A DNA stretch of 31,131 bases. Origin: an uncultured Lachnospiraceae bacterium (GTDB taxonomy: Bacteria; Bacillota; Clostridia; Lachnospirales; Lachnospiraceae). A program made the position numbers and the translations under genes. Of the stretch, positions 7,370-14,987 are shown piece after piece (positions within the stretch are counted from its first letter, which is position 1; each line of letters starts with the position of its first letter). The stretch is taken from NCBI GenBank assembly GCA_910585005.1, contig CAJUCN010000027.1:1-31131 (forward strand), read 5' to 3'. The notes under the pieces are model-generated. The model had not been told where the DNA came from. It did no database searches and saw nothing but the letters and a program-made list of their open reading frames with translations.

Positions 7370-9235
7370 ATGGATAAGAAAGAAGAAAAACAATTTCAAA
7401 ACCGCATGAACCGCCATATAGAGGAGCTGCGATGGCTCTACATGGAACTTTATCACAATGAATCTATGTTTGCGGAACTATGCCAGAATTTATACGAATT
7501 TGCCAAAGAGCGTCCGGCGGCGCTGAAGAAGCGGGATTTAGAAAGGGAAGCGGATCCGGAGTGGTATAAGTCCAATGCCCTTACGGGGATGATGATGTAT
7601 ATTGACAACTTTGCCGGGAATCTCAATGGATTAAGGGAAAAGCTGGCTTATATCCAGCAGACAGGGGTAAACCTTCTCCATCTGATGCCGTTTTTGGATA
7701 CCGTTCCAGGCCGCAGCGACGGTGGCTATGCTGTAGCGGATTTCCGTAAAGTGCGCCCCGATCTGGGAACGATGGAGGATTTGGAAGAGGTGGCTGCCCT
7801 CTGTCATAAAAAGGGAATCAACCTGTGCATGGATTTTGTAATGAACCATACCAGTCAGGATCATGAATGGGCGAAAAGAGCCCGTCAGGGAGAGGGGGAG
7901 TACATGAGCCGGTATTTCTTTTTTGCCGATCCTTCCATACCGGCAGAATATGAAAAAACCGTACCCCAGGTATTCCCTACGACTGCGCCGGGGAACTTTA
8001 CATGGCTGGATGATTGCGGGCACTATGTCATGACTTCTTTTTATCCCTACCAATGGGATCTGAACTATCAGAATCCCCGGGTATTCAATGAGATGATGTA
8101 TAATTATCTTTTCCTGGCAAACAGGGGCATGGATATGATCCGCATTGATGCCGTGCCGTACATATGGAAGGAATTGGGGACTGACTGCCGTAACCGTCCG
8201 CAGGTTCACACCATTGTCCGGATGATGCGAATGATAGGCGAGATTGTCTGTCCAAGCGTGATTCTGCTTGGGGAGGTGGTTATGGAACCGGTAAAGGTTG
8301 TGCCTTACTTTGGCAGTATAGACAAACCGGAGTGCCATCTGCTGTATAACGTGACCACCATGTGTACCACATGGCATACTGTGGCTACCCGGGATACCCG
8401 CCTGCTCCGCAGGCAGTTGGATGCAGTGAATAGCCTGCCGAAGAAGTATGTGTTTTTGAATTATCTCCGCTGCCATGATGATATTGGATGGGGGCTGGAT
8501 TATGCGTGGCTCCATCAGAACTTTGGCACGGATGAAGTGCTTCATAAACGGTATCTGAACGATTATTTTCAGGGATTTGCGGGGAACAGCAACAGCAGGG
8601 GTGAGCTTTACAATGATGATATTACCAGCGGTGATGCCCGGCTTTGCGGCACGACAGCCAGCCTGTGCGGTATTGAAAAAGCGGGGTTTGAGCAGGATCA
8701 TGAGGCAATGGAGCGGGCGGTACAGTTTGATTTGACACTGCATGCCATGATGTTCATGCAGACGGGTATTCCCATGCTTTACAGTGGGGATGAACTGGCC
8801 CAGGTCAATGATTACAGTTATAAGGATGACCCCCAAAAAGCCGATGACAGCCGTTACCTTCACCGGGGCAGGATGAGATGGGAACAGGCGGAACATATAC
8901 ATGATCTAAAAACTCCTGAGGGAAAAGTGTTTTGCGGGCTGAATGCGCTGGTTGCCCTGCGGGGGACTTCCCTGGCATTTGGGACCGGGGCGGATGTATG
9001 GACTCTGGATACCGGTGATGACGGTCTGCTGGCCATTGGACGTTATGCCCAGGGGCAAAAAATCATTGGCGTCTTTAACTTTACGGAATGGGAAAAGCGG
9101 GTCACTTTCGTTCATGATCCGGGTGAATTCACCGATATGCTGACGGGCGAAACCTGTTTCCTACAGGATTTGGTAGTCCCTGCTTACAGCTTTTATTATC
9201 TGGAACAAGGAACGGGAATTTCCGCAGGAATATAG
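7370..9235 (+). CDS. Amylosucrase-like GH13 enzyme
   Basis: A 621-residue alpha-amylase-family protein that follows the Neisseria amylosucrase pattern along its length: an N-terminal helical region at 1-90, SDGGYAV (Asp117), MDFVMNHTS (155-162), QWDLNYQNP, MIRIDAVPYIWK with nucleophile Asp260, LLGEVVM with acid/base Glu302, CHDDIGW (His369, Asp370), and DDSRYLHR near 500, which matches the active-site arginine region. Amylosucrase splits sucrose and adds its glucose to an alpha-1,4-glucan, releasing fructose. There is no signal peptide, so it acts in the cytoplasm. The ATG at 7370 is eight bases after AGAAGG; a GTG at 7361 is less well placed. It sits between a phosphatase and HPr, so a free sugar made from PTS-imported phosphate may be its donor. 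A sucrose-phosphate-using or hydrolytic relative cannot be excluded. Confidence 0.85.
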   Translation: MDKKEEKQFQNRMNRHIEELRWLYMELYHNESMFAELCQNLYEFAKERPAALKKRDLEREADPEWYKSNALTGMMMYIDNFAGNLNGLREKLAYIQQTGVNLLHLMPFLDTVPGRSDGGYAVADFRKVRPDLGTMEDLEEVAALCHKKGINLCMDFVMNHTSQDHEWAKRARQGEGEYMSRYFFFADPSIPAEYEKTVPQVFPTTAPGNFTWLDDCGHYVMTSFYPYQWDLNYQNPRVFNEMMYNYLFLANRGMDMIRIDAVPYIWKELGTDCRNRPQVHTIVRMMRMIGEIVCPSVILLGEVVMEPVKVVPYFGSIDKPECHLLYNVTTMCTTWHTVATRDTRLLRRQLDAVNSLPKKYVFLNYLRCHDDIGWGLDYAWLHQNFGTDEVLHKRYLNDYFQGFAGNSNSRGELYNDDITSGDARLCGTTASLCGIEKAGFEQDHEAMERAVQFDLTLHAMMFMQTGIPMLYSGDELAQVNDYSYKDDPQKADDSRYLHRGRMRWEQAEHIHDLKTPEGKVFCGLNALVALRGTSLAFGTGADVWTLDTGDDGLLAIGRYAQGQKIIGVFNFTEWEKRVTFVHDPGEFTDMLTGETCFLQDLVVPAYSFYYLEQGTGISAGI

Positions 9236-9284
9236 AAGGAATGTAAATGATACATAAATAAATTCAAAGAAAGGAAACAGAACT

Positions 9285-9545
9285 ATGAAGAAATTTGAGT
9301 ACACCATCAACGATCCTGTAGGTATCCATGCACGTCCGGCTGGCCTTTTGGCTAAAGCGGCTAAGGCATTGGACAGTACGGTCACCATCGCCACGGCGGA
9401 CGGCAGGTCTGCTGCGGCTTCTAAACTTATGGCTCTCATGGGGCTGGGCATTAAGCAGGGAGATACGGTATCCGTCCTCATTGAAGGAGGCGACGAAGAG
9501 GCTAACGCAGTTGCCATGGAACAGTTTTTTAAGGACAATCTGTAG
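9285..9545 (+). CDS. ptsH: HPr phosphocarrier protein
   Basis: An 86-residue HPr with the active-site histidine 15 in GIHARPAG. It carries phosphate from enzyme I to the EIIA domain. The region that normally contains the regulatory serine 46 (K-S-I-M-G-V-M-S-L-G in Bacillus) reads S-K-L-M-A-L-M-G-L-G, so by alignment lysine replaces that serine and a serine lies one place earlier. The start follows AGAAAGGA. It is placed 20 bases ahead of ptsI and downstream of the amylosucrase gene, so it looks like an accessory HPr tied to this locus rather than the general one. Confidence 0.92.
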   Translation: MKKFEYTINDPVGIHARPAGLLAKAAKALDSTVTIATADGRSAAASKLMALMGLGIKQGDTVSVLIEGGDEEANAVAMEQFFKDNL

Positions 9546-9565
9546 GTGATATAAAGGAGGAAAAT

Positions 9566-11221
9566 ATGATCTTATTACAGGGAAAAGGCGTTTCAAAGGG
9601 AGTTGCAAACGGTCCGGTCTATTTCTTCCAGCGTCCGGGAATCACAATTACAAATGCCCCTGCATCCAATATCGAAACGGAAAGGGAACGTATTAGCGCT
9701 GCCCAGGAAAAATCCATTGCCCAATTGAATGACCTGGCGGAAAAGGTTCGGCAGGAAACGGGAGATGAAACGGCGCTTCTCTTTGAAACCCATGCGATGT
9801 TTGTGGAGGATGAGGATTATGTGGAGTGCATGATGGATACGCTGGCAGAGGAAAAGTGTACCGCAGAACGTGCGGTGGAAATTGCTGGTGAGAAATTTGC
9901 AGCCATGCTGGCCGCTATGGATGATGCCTATATGCAGGCCAGAGCTGCAGATATCAAGGATGTGACCCGCCGTATACTCAACAACCTTATGGGGATTGTG
10001 GAAGGTGGTATTGATTCAGAAGTACCGGTTATACTGGCCGCAGATGACCTGGCGCCGTCCGAGACGATTCAGCTTGACAAAAGTAAAATCCTTGGATTTA
10101 TTACACAGGGCGGATCAGGCAACAGCCATACAGCCATTTTGGCCCGTACGATGGGAATCCCTGCCATTTCAGGATTAGGTGATACGCTTAAGCCGGAACT
10201 TGGCGGACGGATGGCCTATATTGATGGGGAAACAGGGCAGGTGGCAGTTGAGCCGGATGATATTACTCTGGCAGCTTTTCAGGCGAAATATGAGAAACAG
10301 CAGGAAATGAAAGAACTGTTGCAGACCATGAAGGGCCAGGAAGATGTGACCTTGGATGGACGGAAGATTATGCTTTACTGCAATATCGGCTCTCCTGAGG
10401 ATATAGCGGCCGTTTTGTCCAATGACGGACGGGGAATCGGCCTGTTCCGTTCGGAGTTTTTGTATCTTGCTTCTGACAATTATCCCTCTGAGGAAGAACA
10501 GTTCCAGGCATACAAGGAAGTGGCGGCTGCCATGGAAGGCAGAAGGGTGGTCATTCGTACATTAGATATTGGCGCTGACAAGCAGGTAGGCTACTTCGGG
10601 CTTCAGAAAGAAGAGAATCCTGCGCTGGGTGTGCGTGCTATCCGTATCTGCCTGAACCGTCCTGAAGTATTCCGTACCCAGCTCCGTGCCCTGTACCGGG
10701 CTTCTGCCTATGGAAAAGTTGCAATCATGTTCCCGATGATTACTTCTGTGTGGGAAGTGAAAGAGTGCAAGCGGGCATGCCAAAAAGTAATGGCTGAACT
10801 GGATACGGAGGGCGTTCCTTACCGGAAGGATACGGAAATTGGCATTATGATTGAGACGCCGGCTTCCATTCTGGTGGCGGAGGAATTGGCTAAAGAGGTG
10901 GACTTTTTCTCCGTTGGAACCAATGACCTGACACAGTACACTCTGGCGTGTGACCGTCAGGCCAATGACCTTGGAAAGTTTTTTGATCCCCATCATCCTG
11001 CCGTTTTGCGGGCATTGAAGATTGCTGCGGATGCTGCACATAAAGCGGGCATTTGGATAGGCATCTGCGGTGAACTTGGGGCGGATATGTCATTACTGGA
11101 AACTTTTCTGGCTATTGGGATTGATGAACTGTCAGTTTCGCCTACATCGGTACTGCCGCTGCGGGCTCAAATCCGTAAATCCATTGCCAAGACGTGTACC
11201 TTGGAACTGTTGGAGTGCTGA
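9566..11221 (+). CDS. ptsI: PTS enzyme I (phosphoenolpyruvate-protein phosphotransferase)
   Basis: A 551-residue enzyme I, slightly shorter than the usual 570-575. It takes phosphate from phosphoenolpyruvate and hands it to HPr. The phosphorylated histidine is at 188 (GGSGNSHTAILARTMGIPA). The barrel domain shows GLFRSEFLYL, IGIMIETPAS, FFSVGTNDLTQYTLACDR and the cysteine motif GICGELGAD. The ATG at 9566 follows AAAGGAGG. It is the last gene of the operon that starts at 6522 and completes a full PTS phosphorelay within one locus. No U-tailed terminator follows on the plus strand, only the palindrome at 11318-11357. Confidence 0.95.
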   Translation: MILLQGKGVSKGVANGPVYFFQRPGITITNAPASNIETERERISAAQEKSIAQLNDLAEKVRQETGDETALLFETHAMFVEDEDYVECMMDTLAEEKCTAERAVEIAGEKFAAMLAAMDDAYMQARAADIKDVTRRILNNLMGIVEGGIDSEVPVILAADDLAPSETIQLDKSKILGFITQGGSGNSHTAILARTMGIPAISGLGDTLKPELGGRMAYIDGETGQVAVEPDDITLAAFQAKYEKQQEMKELLQTMKGQEDVTLDGRKIMLYCNIGSPEDIAAVLSNDGRGIGLFRSEFLYLASDNYPSEEEQFQAYKEVAAAMEGRRVVIRTLDIGADKQVGYFGLQKEENPALGVRAIRICLNRPEVFRTQLRALYRASAYGKVAIMFPMITSVWEVKECKRACQKVMAELDTEGVPYRKDTEIGIMIETPASILVAEELAKEVDFFSVGTNDLTQYTLACDRQANDLGKFFDPHHPAVLRALKIAADAAHKAGIWIGICGELGADMSLLETFLAIGIDELSVSPTSVLPLRAQIRKSIAKTCTLELLEC

Positions 11222-11317
11222 ATGCAATAAGGAAATACAGGAGCTTCGTACCTTGGAGGCGCTAAAAAGGACGGGAGAGCAGATTTTGGCGAAAGCGATC
11301 CAAATTAAAAAAATGGG

Positions 11318-11357
11318 ACACTTTATCGAAAATGATTAATCATTTTCGATAAAGTGT
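11318..11357 (-). terminator. 40-bp perfect palindrome, minus-strand terminator
   Basis: Twenty bases starting ACACTTTATCG are followed without a gap by their exact reverse complement. On the minus strand a run of seven T begins four bases past the stem, so it can end the acetyltransferase transcript. On the plus strand no T run follows. The stem overlaps the last seven codons of the acetyltransferase. Confidence 0.65.
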
Positions 11358-11902
11358 GTATCGTAAAGTTTCCAGTATTTTGAAAACACCCGGTCTTCTT
11401 GCCCGTCAAGATTAAGCTGATACATTCTGAATGTAACCAGAATATTTTTGGGCTGCCATTGTTCTTCGTAAGAGTAGCAGTATTTCATCCCTATCTGCCG
11501 CATGACACCGCCGCTTCGCGGATTATTTCTGTCATGGGTTGCTGTGATGTATGGAATACCGTCTTGTTTCAACTGCCTGATCAGGGATTTCCCTGCTTCT
11601 GTAACGATTCCCTTGTGCCAAAATTCTTTGCGAAGTGCATACCCCAAATCGTGGCTTTCGTCGGCACCTATCTTTATGTATCCGATTGGATCATTATCTT
11701 TTAAGCAAATCGCAAGGCTATATTCATTGTTTGCAAACTGTGTTTCATAAAAATGTTTCGTTTCTGCCATGTCCTTGACAGGAAACCATGGCAGAAAAGT
11801 ATTTACTTCTTTATCTTTCAAAAGCTGATGCAGCGCTTCCATATCATTGTTTTCAAACTTTCTTAATATGAGACGATCTGTTTCTATGTTCAAAATTGCC
11901 AT
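11336..11902 (-). CDS. GNAT N-acetyltransferase, RimJ/RimL-like
   Basis: A 188-residue GNAT-fold protein. It begins ILNIETDRLILRKFENNDMEAL, the usual opening of RimJ/RimL-type enzymes, and contains LGYALRKEFWHKGIVTEAGKSL, the acetyl-CoA-binding segment, and the late strand NPRSGGVMRQIGMKY. Relatives transfer acetyl groups from acetyl-CoA to protein N-termini, amino acids or small amines; the acceptor here is unknown. The start at 11902 is supported by AAAGGAG about 12 bases upstream; longer upstream starts lack a site. It converges on ptsI, and its last residues (HFIEND) are encoded inside a palindrome. A possible extended -10 (TGCTAAAAT, minus strand) lies near 11990-11998. Confidence 0.85.
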   Translation of the reverse strand: MAILNIETDRLILRKFENNDMEALHQLLKDKEVNTFLPWFPVKDMAETKHFYETQFANNEYSLAICLKDNDPIGYIKIGADESHDLGYALRKEFWHKGIVTEAGKSLIRQLKQDGIPYITATHDRNNPRSGGVMRQIGMKYCYSYEEQWQPKNILVTFRMYQLNLDGQEDRVFSKYWKLYDTHFIEND

Positions 11903-12164
11903 TATTTTTGAGCTCTCCTTTCCGCGCTGTGGATGTCGGAATCTATTTTTTAAATTTATGGGATTTGATAAGCCCTTGTCCGGTGCATTATATTTTAGCA
12001 CACTTATCCAATTCTGGATATTATCTTAATGATAACCAGCAAGAAATATGTTATGATGGATTTGTGTCGGGTAGCTTATAAAATTCGGAGAAACACATAT
12101 TCTCTTTAGAGCGAAAAGGGACTTTAATTTGAAATATAGTATTTAATTTCACGGAGGAGATATA

Positions 12165-12611
12165 ATGATGGAATTAGTAAAGGCCGGTACATCGGATGCC
12201 ATAGTGATCAATGGGATTTCTAAACGTTCATTTGATAGTGATGTGGAGGTAGGAGCGCATTGCAAAGGAGGGCCTCCCGGGTATATGTCTATACAGTTTC
12301 ATACAAAGATGGCAAGAACAAATCATTTGTACAAATTGTTAGTTGACGGGCTGATTGTAGGCGCTGCGATTTTGTTTATGGATGGGGACAGACTCCACAT
12401 AGGAAGGATATTTATTAGTCCGGAACACCATAGAAAAGGATATGGTGCTTACATGATGCAGGAAATTGAACAAATGTTTCCCGCTGTAAAAGAAATATAT
12501 CTTGACACTCCTGTTTGGAATATACGCACCAATTCTTTTTATCAAAAACAGGGATATGCCGAATATAAGAGAGACAGTGAGTTTGTATATTATAATAAAA
12601 AATTGAAATAA
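12165..12611 (+). CDS. GNAT N-acetyltransferase
   Basis: A 148-residue protein with a clear acetyl-CoA-binding motif A, RIFISPEHHRKGYGAYMMQEI (about 84-104), preceded by the strand VGAAILFMDGDRLHIG and followed by IYLDTPVWNIRTNSFYQKQGY, where the NSFYQKQGY ending is typical of the GNAT fold. The acceptor molecule cannot be told. GGAGG lies 7 and 10 bases before two adjacent ATG codons at 12165 and 12168; either may be used. It is divergent from the other acetyltransferase but not similar to it, so the two do not look like a duplication. It is monocistronic and is followed by a long hairpin at 12712-12789. Confidence 0.85.
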   Translation: MMELVKAGTSDAIVINGISKRSFDSDVEVGAHCKGGPPGYMSIQFHTKMARTNHLYKLLVDGLIVGAAILFMDGDRLHIGRIFISPEHHRKGYGAYMMQEIEQMFPAVKEIYLDTPVWNIRTNSFYQKQGYAEYKRDSEFVYYNKKLK

Positions 12612-12711
12612 ATTGAAAATCGGCATTATAGAAGGTGGGATTGAGAATTTCCAAATGATGTTAACTGATTTTAATGGAACTTTGTTGTGGCTACAGGAGA
12701 TTGCAATTGTC

Positions 12712-12789
12712 AGCGAAGGGAAACGATCCATTACAAGTTTATGAGGCATTGTAAATTCTTGAATTTGCAATGGATGGTTTCTCTTCGCT
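12712..12789. repeat. Long imperfect inverted repeat (hairpin) between convergent genes
   Basis: About 24 bases starting AGCGAAGGGAAAC pair with 12766-12789, ending GGTTTCTCTTCGCT, with about three mismatches, two of which are G-U pairs in RNA. The loop is about 30 bases. It lies between convergent genes and may act as a terminator for either, or may be a small mobile repeat. Confidence 0.6.
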
Positions 12790-12820
12790 TATTTCAATTA
12801 TCTAACAGAAGCCAGCTATA

Positions 12821-13429
12821 TCATGTGATATCTCTGTAGGAAATAAATTTTCTTGCAAGTATCCATGATAATGCATAAAATAAGATTCCTAAAACAGCAG
12901 TTATTATGCAGGTGATTTGTTTATCTTCAAACAACAGTGCAGAACCTGCGATAATAAATGTAGACAGGGGGTAGGCAGCCAGTAAACTGACCATGTTTTT
13001 TTCTTCGCTTAATAGAAAGCAGCAGGGAATCGTGATGCTTCCGGCAAGTAACGCCATGGCAACACTGATGCTGGCAAATAGCAGTATTGTGGAAAGATCA
13101 AGCTGGTTTTTCATCAAAGATGGGATAACGCTAAGTACCATGCCCAAAGTAAAGCCAATACCGCTCAACAGTAAATAAAGCACATATTTACTATCCAAAG
13201 CAGTTTTTTTGGATACAGGCAGGACACAGGCGGCTTTCCGCCAGCCAGATGTTTTATCCATGTTGATGGTGGTTACGGAAATCATTCCAAGCATAATCGT
13301 TGCAATGATACAGATTGCCCACGGTGAAGTTAAAAACGAGATTCCTCCACCTATAATTGCAAAAATCAAAGCAATTATGAAAAGAACAGACTTAATCAGG
13401 TAATAGTCTTTTAACAGTAATCCTTTCAT
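12821..13429 (-). CDS. ABC-2-type permease subunit
   Basis: A 202-residue membrane protein with about six hydrophobic helices. It begins MKGLLLKDYYLIKS, typical of the small ABC-2 permeases of the ABC2_membrane_5 kind, and contains the short cytoplasmic segment INMDKTSGWRKAACVLPVSKK. Its ATG overlaps the stop of the ATPase gene (ATGA), showing translational coupling. With the ATPase and GntR regulator it forms a YtrA-type operon; such transporters usually respond to cell-envelope stress or export small molecules. The substrate is unknown. Confidence 0.85.
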   Translation of the reverse strand: MKGLLLKDYYLIKSVLFIIALIFAIIGGGISFLTSPWAICIIATIMLGMISVTTINMDKTSGWRKAACVLPVSKKTALDSKYVLYLLLSGIGFTLGMVLSVIPSLMKNQLDLSTILLFASISVAMALLAGSITIPCCFLLSEEKNMVSLLAAYPLSTFIIAGSALLFEDKQITCIITAVLGILFYALSWILARKFISYRDIT

Positions 13430-14280
13430 TTCGTTTCCCCCTTTACATAAAGCAGCATGATTTCGTCCAACGTGGCAGGGACGATCATTGCTTTCGGATA
13501 TTTTTGTTGCATTTGGCTACGGTGGGCAGTCAAAACCTGCCATTCATAGTCCATTTTCCGGTATGCGATGATGTCTGATTTGTCTAATGCATCAAATTGT
13601 GCGGCGCCGCACTTGATTATGCCGTATTGTTCAAGAAGCTCGTCTTTTGGCTTGGAAAAGACCACTTTTCCCTGATGGATAAACACAATATAATCAGCCA
13701 CTTTTTCCAGGTCGCTGGTGATATGGGAAGATAACAGGATCGCATGTTCTTCGTCCTGTACGAAATCCAAAAGCATATCCAAAATATCATCCCGGATTAC
13801 AGGGTCAAGCCCGCTGGTAGCTTCATCTAAAATAAGCAGCTTGGAATGATGGGAAAAAGCGACGGAAATAGCCAGTTTCATTTTCATTCCCTTTGAAAAC
13901 TGTTTGATCTGTTTATCAGGAGGCAGGGAAAACTGCCTGAGCAGATCCCAATAAGCCTGGTCATCCCACGAATGGTAACTGTTTTTCATGATCCGGCCCA
14001 GTTTCTTTGGGGAAAGGACTTCCGGGTAATTGCTGCCGTCAAAAACTACGCCAACCTGTTCCTTTGTGTCATTGTCAAGGTCTTCTCTCCCTAAAAAAGA
14101 AACGGTGCCGGCGTCTTTTTGGATCAGCCCTAAAGCGGTATGGATCGTGGTGCTTTTTCCAGCCCCGTTTTCTCCGATAAGTCCTACGATAGAGCCGCTT
14201 GGGACGGTAAAGGAAACCTGGTCTAAAGTAAAATCTTTGTAAGTTTTGGTAAGCCCCGAAACCATAAAAGCATGATTCAT
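13426..14280 (-). CDS. ABC transporter ATP-binding protein (YtrB-like)
   Basis: A 284-residue ATPase with Walker A GENGAGKST at about 36-44, signature FSKGMKMKLAI, and Walker B LLILDEATSGLDP followed by the switch histidine in LLSSHITSDLEKVADY. The C-terminal 70 residues match the extension seen in YtrB-type ATPases. The ATG at 14280 lies seven bases after GGAGG, three bases past the stop of the regulator gene. It powers the overlapping permease gene downstream. Confidence 0.92.
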   Translation of the reverse strand: MNHAFMVSGLTKTYKDFTLDQVSFTVPSGSIVGLIGENGAGKSTTIHTALGLIQKDAGTVSFLGREDLDNDTKEQVGVVFDGSNYPEVLSPKKLGRIMKNSYHSWDDQAYWDLLRQFSLPPDKQIKQFSKGMKMKLAISVAFSHHSKLLILDEATSGLDPVIRDDILDMLLDFVQDEEHAILLSSHITSDLEKVADYIVFIHQGKVVFSKPKDELLEQYGIIKCGAAQFDALDKSDIIAYRKMDYEWQVLTAHRSQMQQKYPKAMIVPATLDEIMLLYVKGETK

Positions 14281-14282
14281 TA

Positions 14283-14657
14283 TCAATCCTCCTCGTACAA
14301 TAGCGTCAATAAGTTAGTCAGTTTCTCAAGGGAGATTCCGCTTGTGCGGGCAATCCCGATTGCTTCATTAAAATGTTCCTCTATTTTTTTCTGCTGTTCC
14401 TCTAAATAGAAATCCTGGTTTTGGACAGATACAAAGCATCCTTTTCCGGCAGTCGTCTCAATGAACCCGTCTGCCTGCAAAAGGTCATATGCCTTTTGTA
14501 CCGTCAAAACACTGATCTGTAAAGATCTGGCAAGAGAGCGGATGGAGGGGAGTGGGTCTCCGGCTTTCAGTTCACCGCCCATAATTTGTGCTTTCACCTG
14601 CATGGAAATCTGTTCATATAGAGGACGGCTTATTTTATTGCTGACAACAATTTCCAA
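14283..14657 (-). CDS. GntR-family regulator, YtrA subfamily
   Basis: A 124-residue short GntR protein with no effector domain: a winged helix at about 8-75 (RPLYEQISMQVKAQIMGGEL, then LPSIRSLARSLQISVLTVQKAYDLL) and a short helical dimerising tail. The start is a TTG at 14657 preceded by AAGGCGG at seven bases; no ATG or GTG is in a suitable place. YtrA-type repressors control their own ABC operon, and the inverted repeat at 14684-14714 lies just upstream. It is the first gene of a three-gene operon. Confidence 0.88.
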   Translation of the reverse strand: MEIVVSNKISRPLYEQISMQVKAQIMGGELKAGDPLPSIRSLARSLQISVLTVQKAYDLLQADGFIETTAGKGCFVSVQNQDFYLEEQQKKIEEHFNEAIGIARTSGISLEKLTNLLTLLYEED

Positions 14658-14683
14658 TACCTCACCGCCTTTCTTTCGTTGAC

Positions 14684-14714
14684 TGTATTATATAAACAAG
14701 TACAGTGTAATACA
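14684..14714 (-). promoter_or_regulatory. Operator/promoter of the GntR-ABC operon
   Basis: TGTATTA (14684-14690) and TAATACA (14708-14714) form an inverted repeat with 17 bases between. On the minus strand TATAAT lies inside the dyad, so a bound repressor would cover the -10 box. Confidence 0.55.
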
Positions 14715-14987
14715 CAATAATGCAGTTGTCAAGAGAAAAGATTTGTGATCCAAAGAAGGCCGGGAGACACTGAAACGACAAATCGAACCGGAAGCGTTGC
14801 CTGCCTGTTTTCTATATCGTTCCCTGTACATTTGTGCAACCAGTGGCAGAAATACAAAATCATTATGGGGAAAATTCAGAAAATGATAGGAACAACCAGT
14901 TAAGTGTGCTACAATAATGTTATCGTTTTATTGTAACCAGTCAATTACTATGAATATGCACCTGCCAGGGTGCAAATGGAGATCGTG
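14715..14987 (+). promoter_or_regulatory. Intergenic region with promoter of the MFS-DUF2804 operon
   Basis: No gene is visible. TGCTACAAT at 14907-14915 fits an extended -10. It overlaps an inverted repeat, ACAATAA (14911-14917) with TTATTGT (14928-14934), and AACCAGT occurs on both sides (14894-14900 and 14935-14941). A small hairpin with TGCACC arms (14957-14974) precedes the ribosome site. Confidence 0.45.

Noticed and set aside
7631..8902. 423-codon open frame on the minus strand inside the amylosucrase gene
   Set aside because: It lies wholly antisense to a gene with all GH13 motifs, has no ribosome site and low-complexity His/Pro-rich content.
11222..11338. Open frame after ptsI ending in HFIEND
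   Set aside because: It has no start codon with a ribosome site of its own; the ending comes from the palindrome.
11336..12611. Tandem duplication of the two acetyltransferases
   Set aside because: They share only the general GNAT fold; their sequences and lengths differ clearly.
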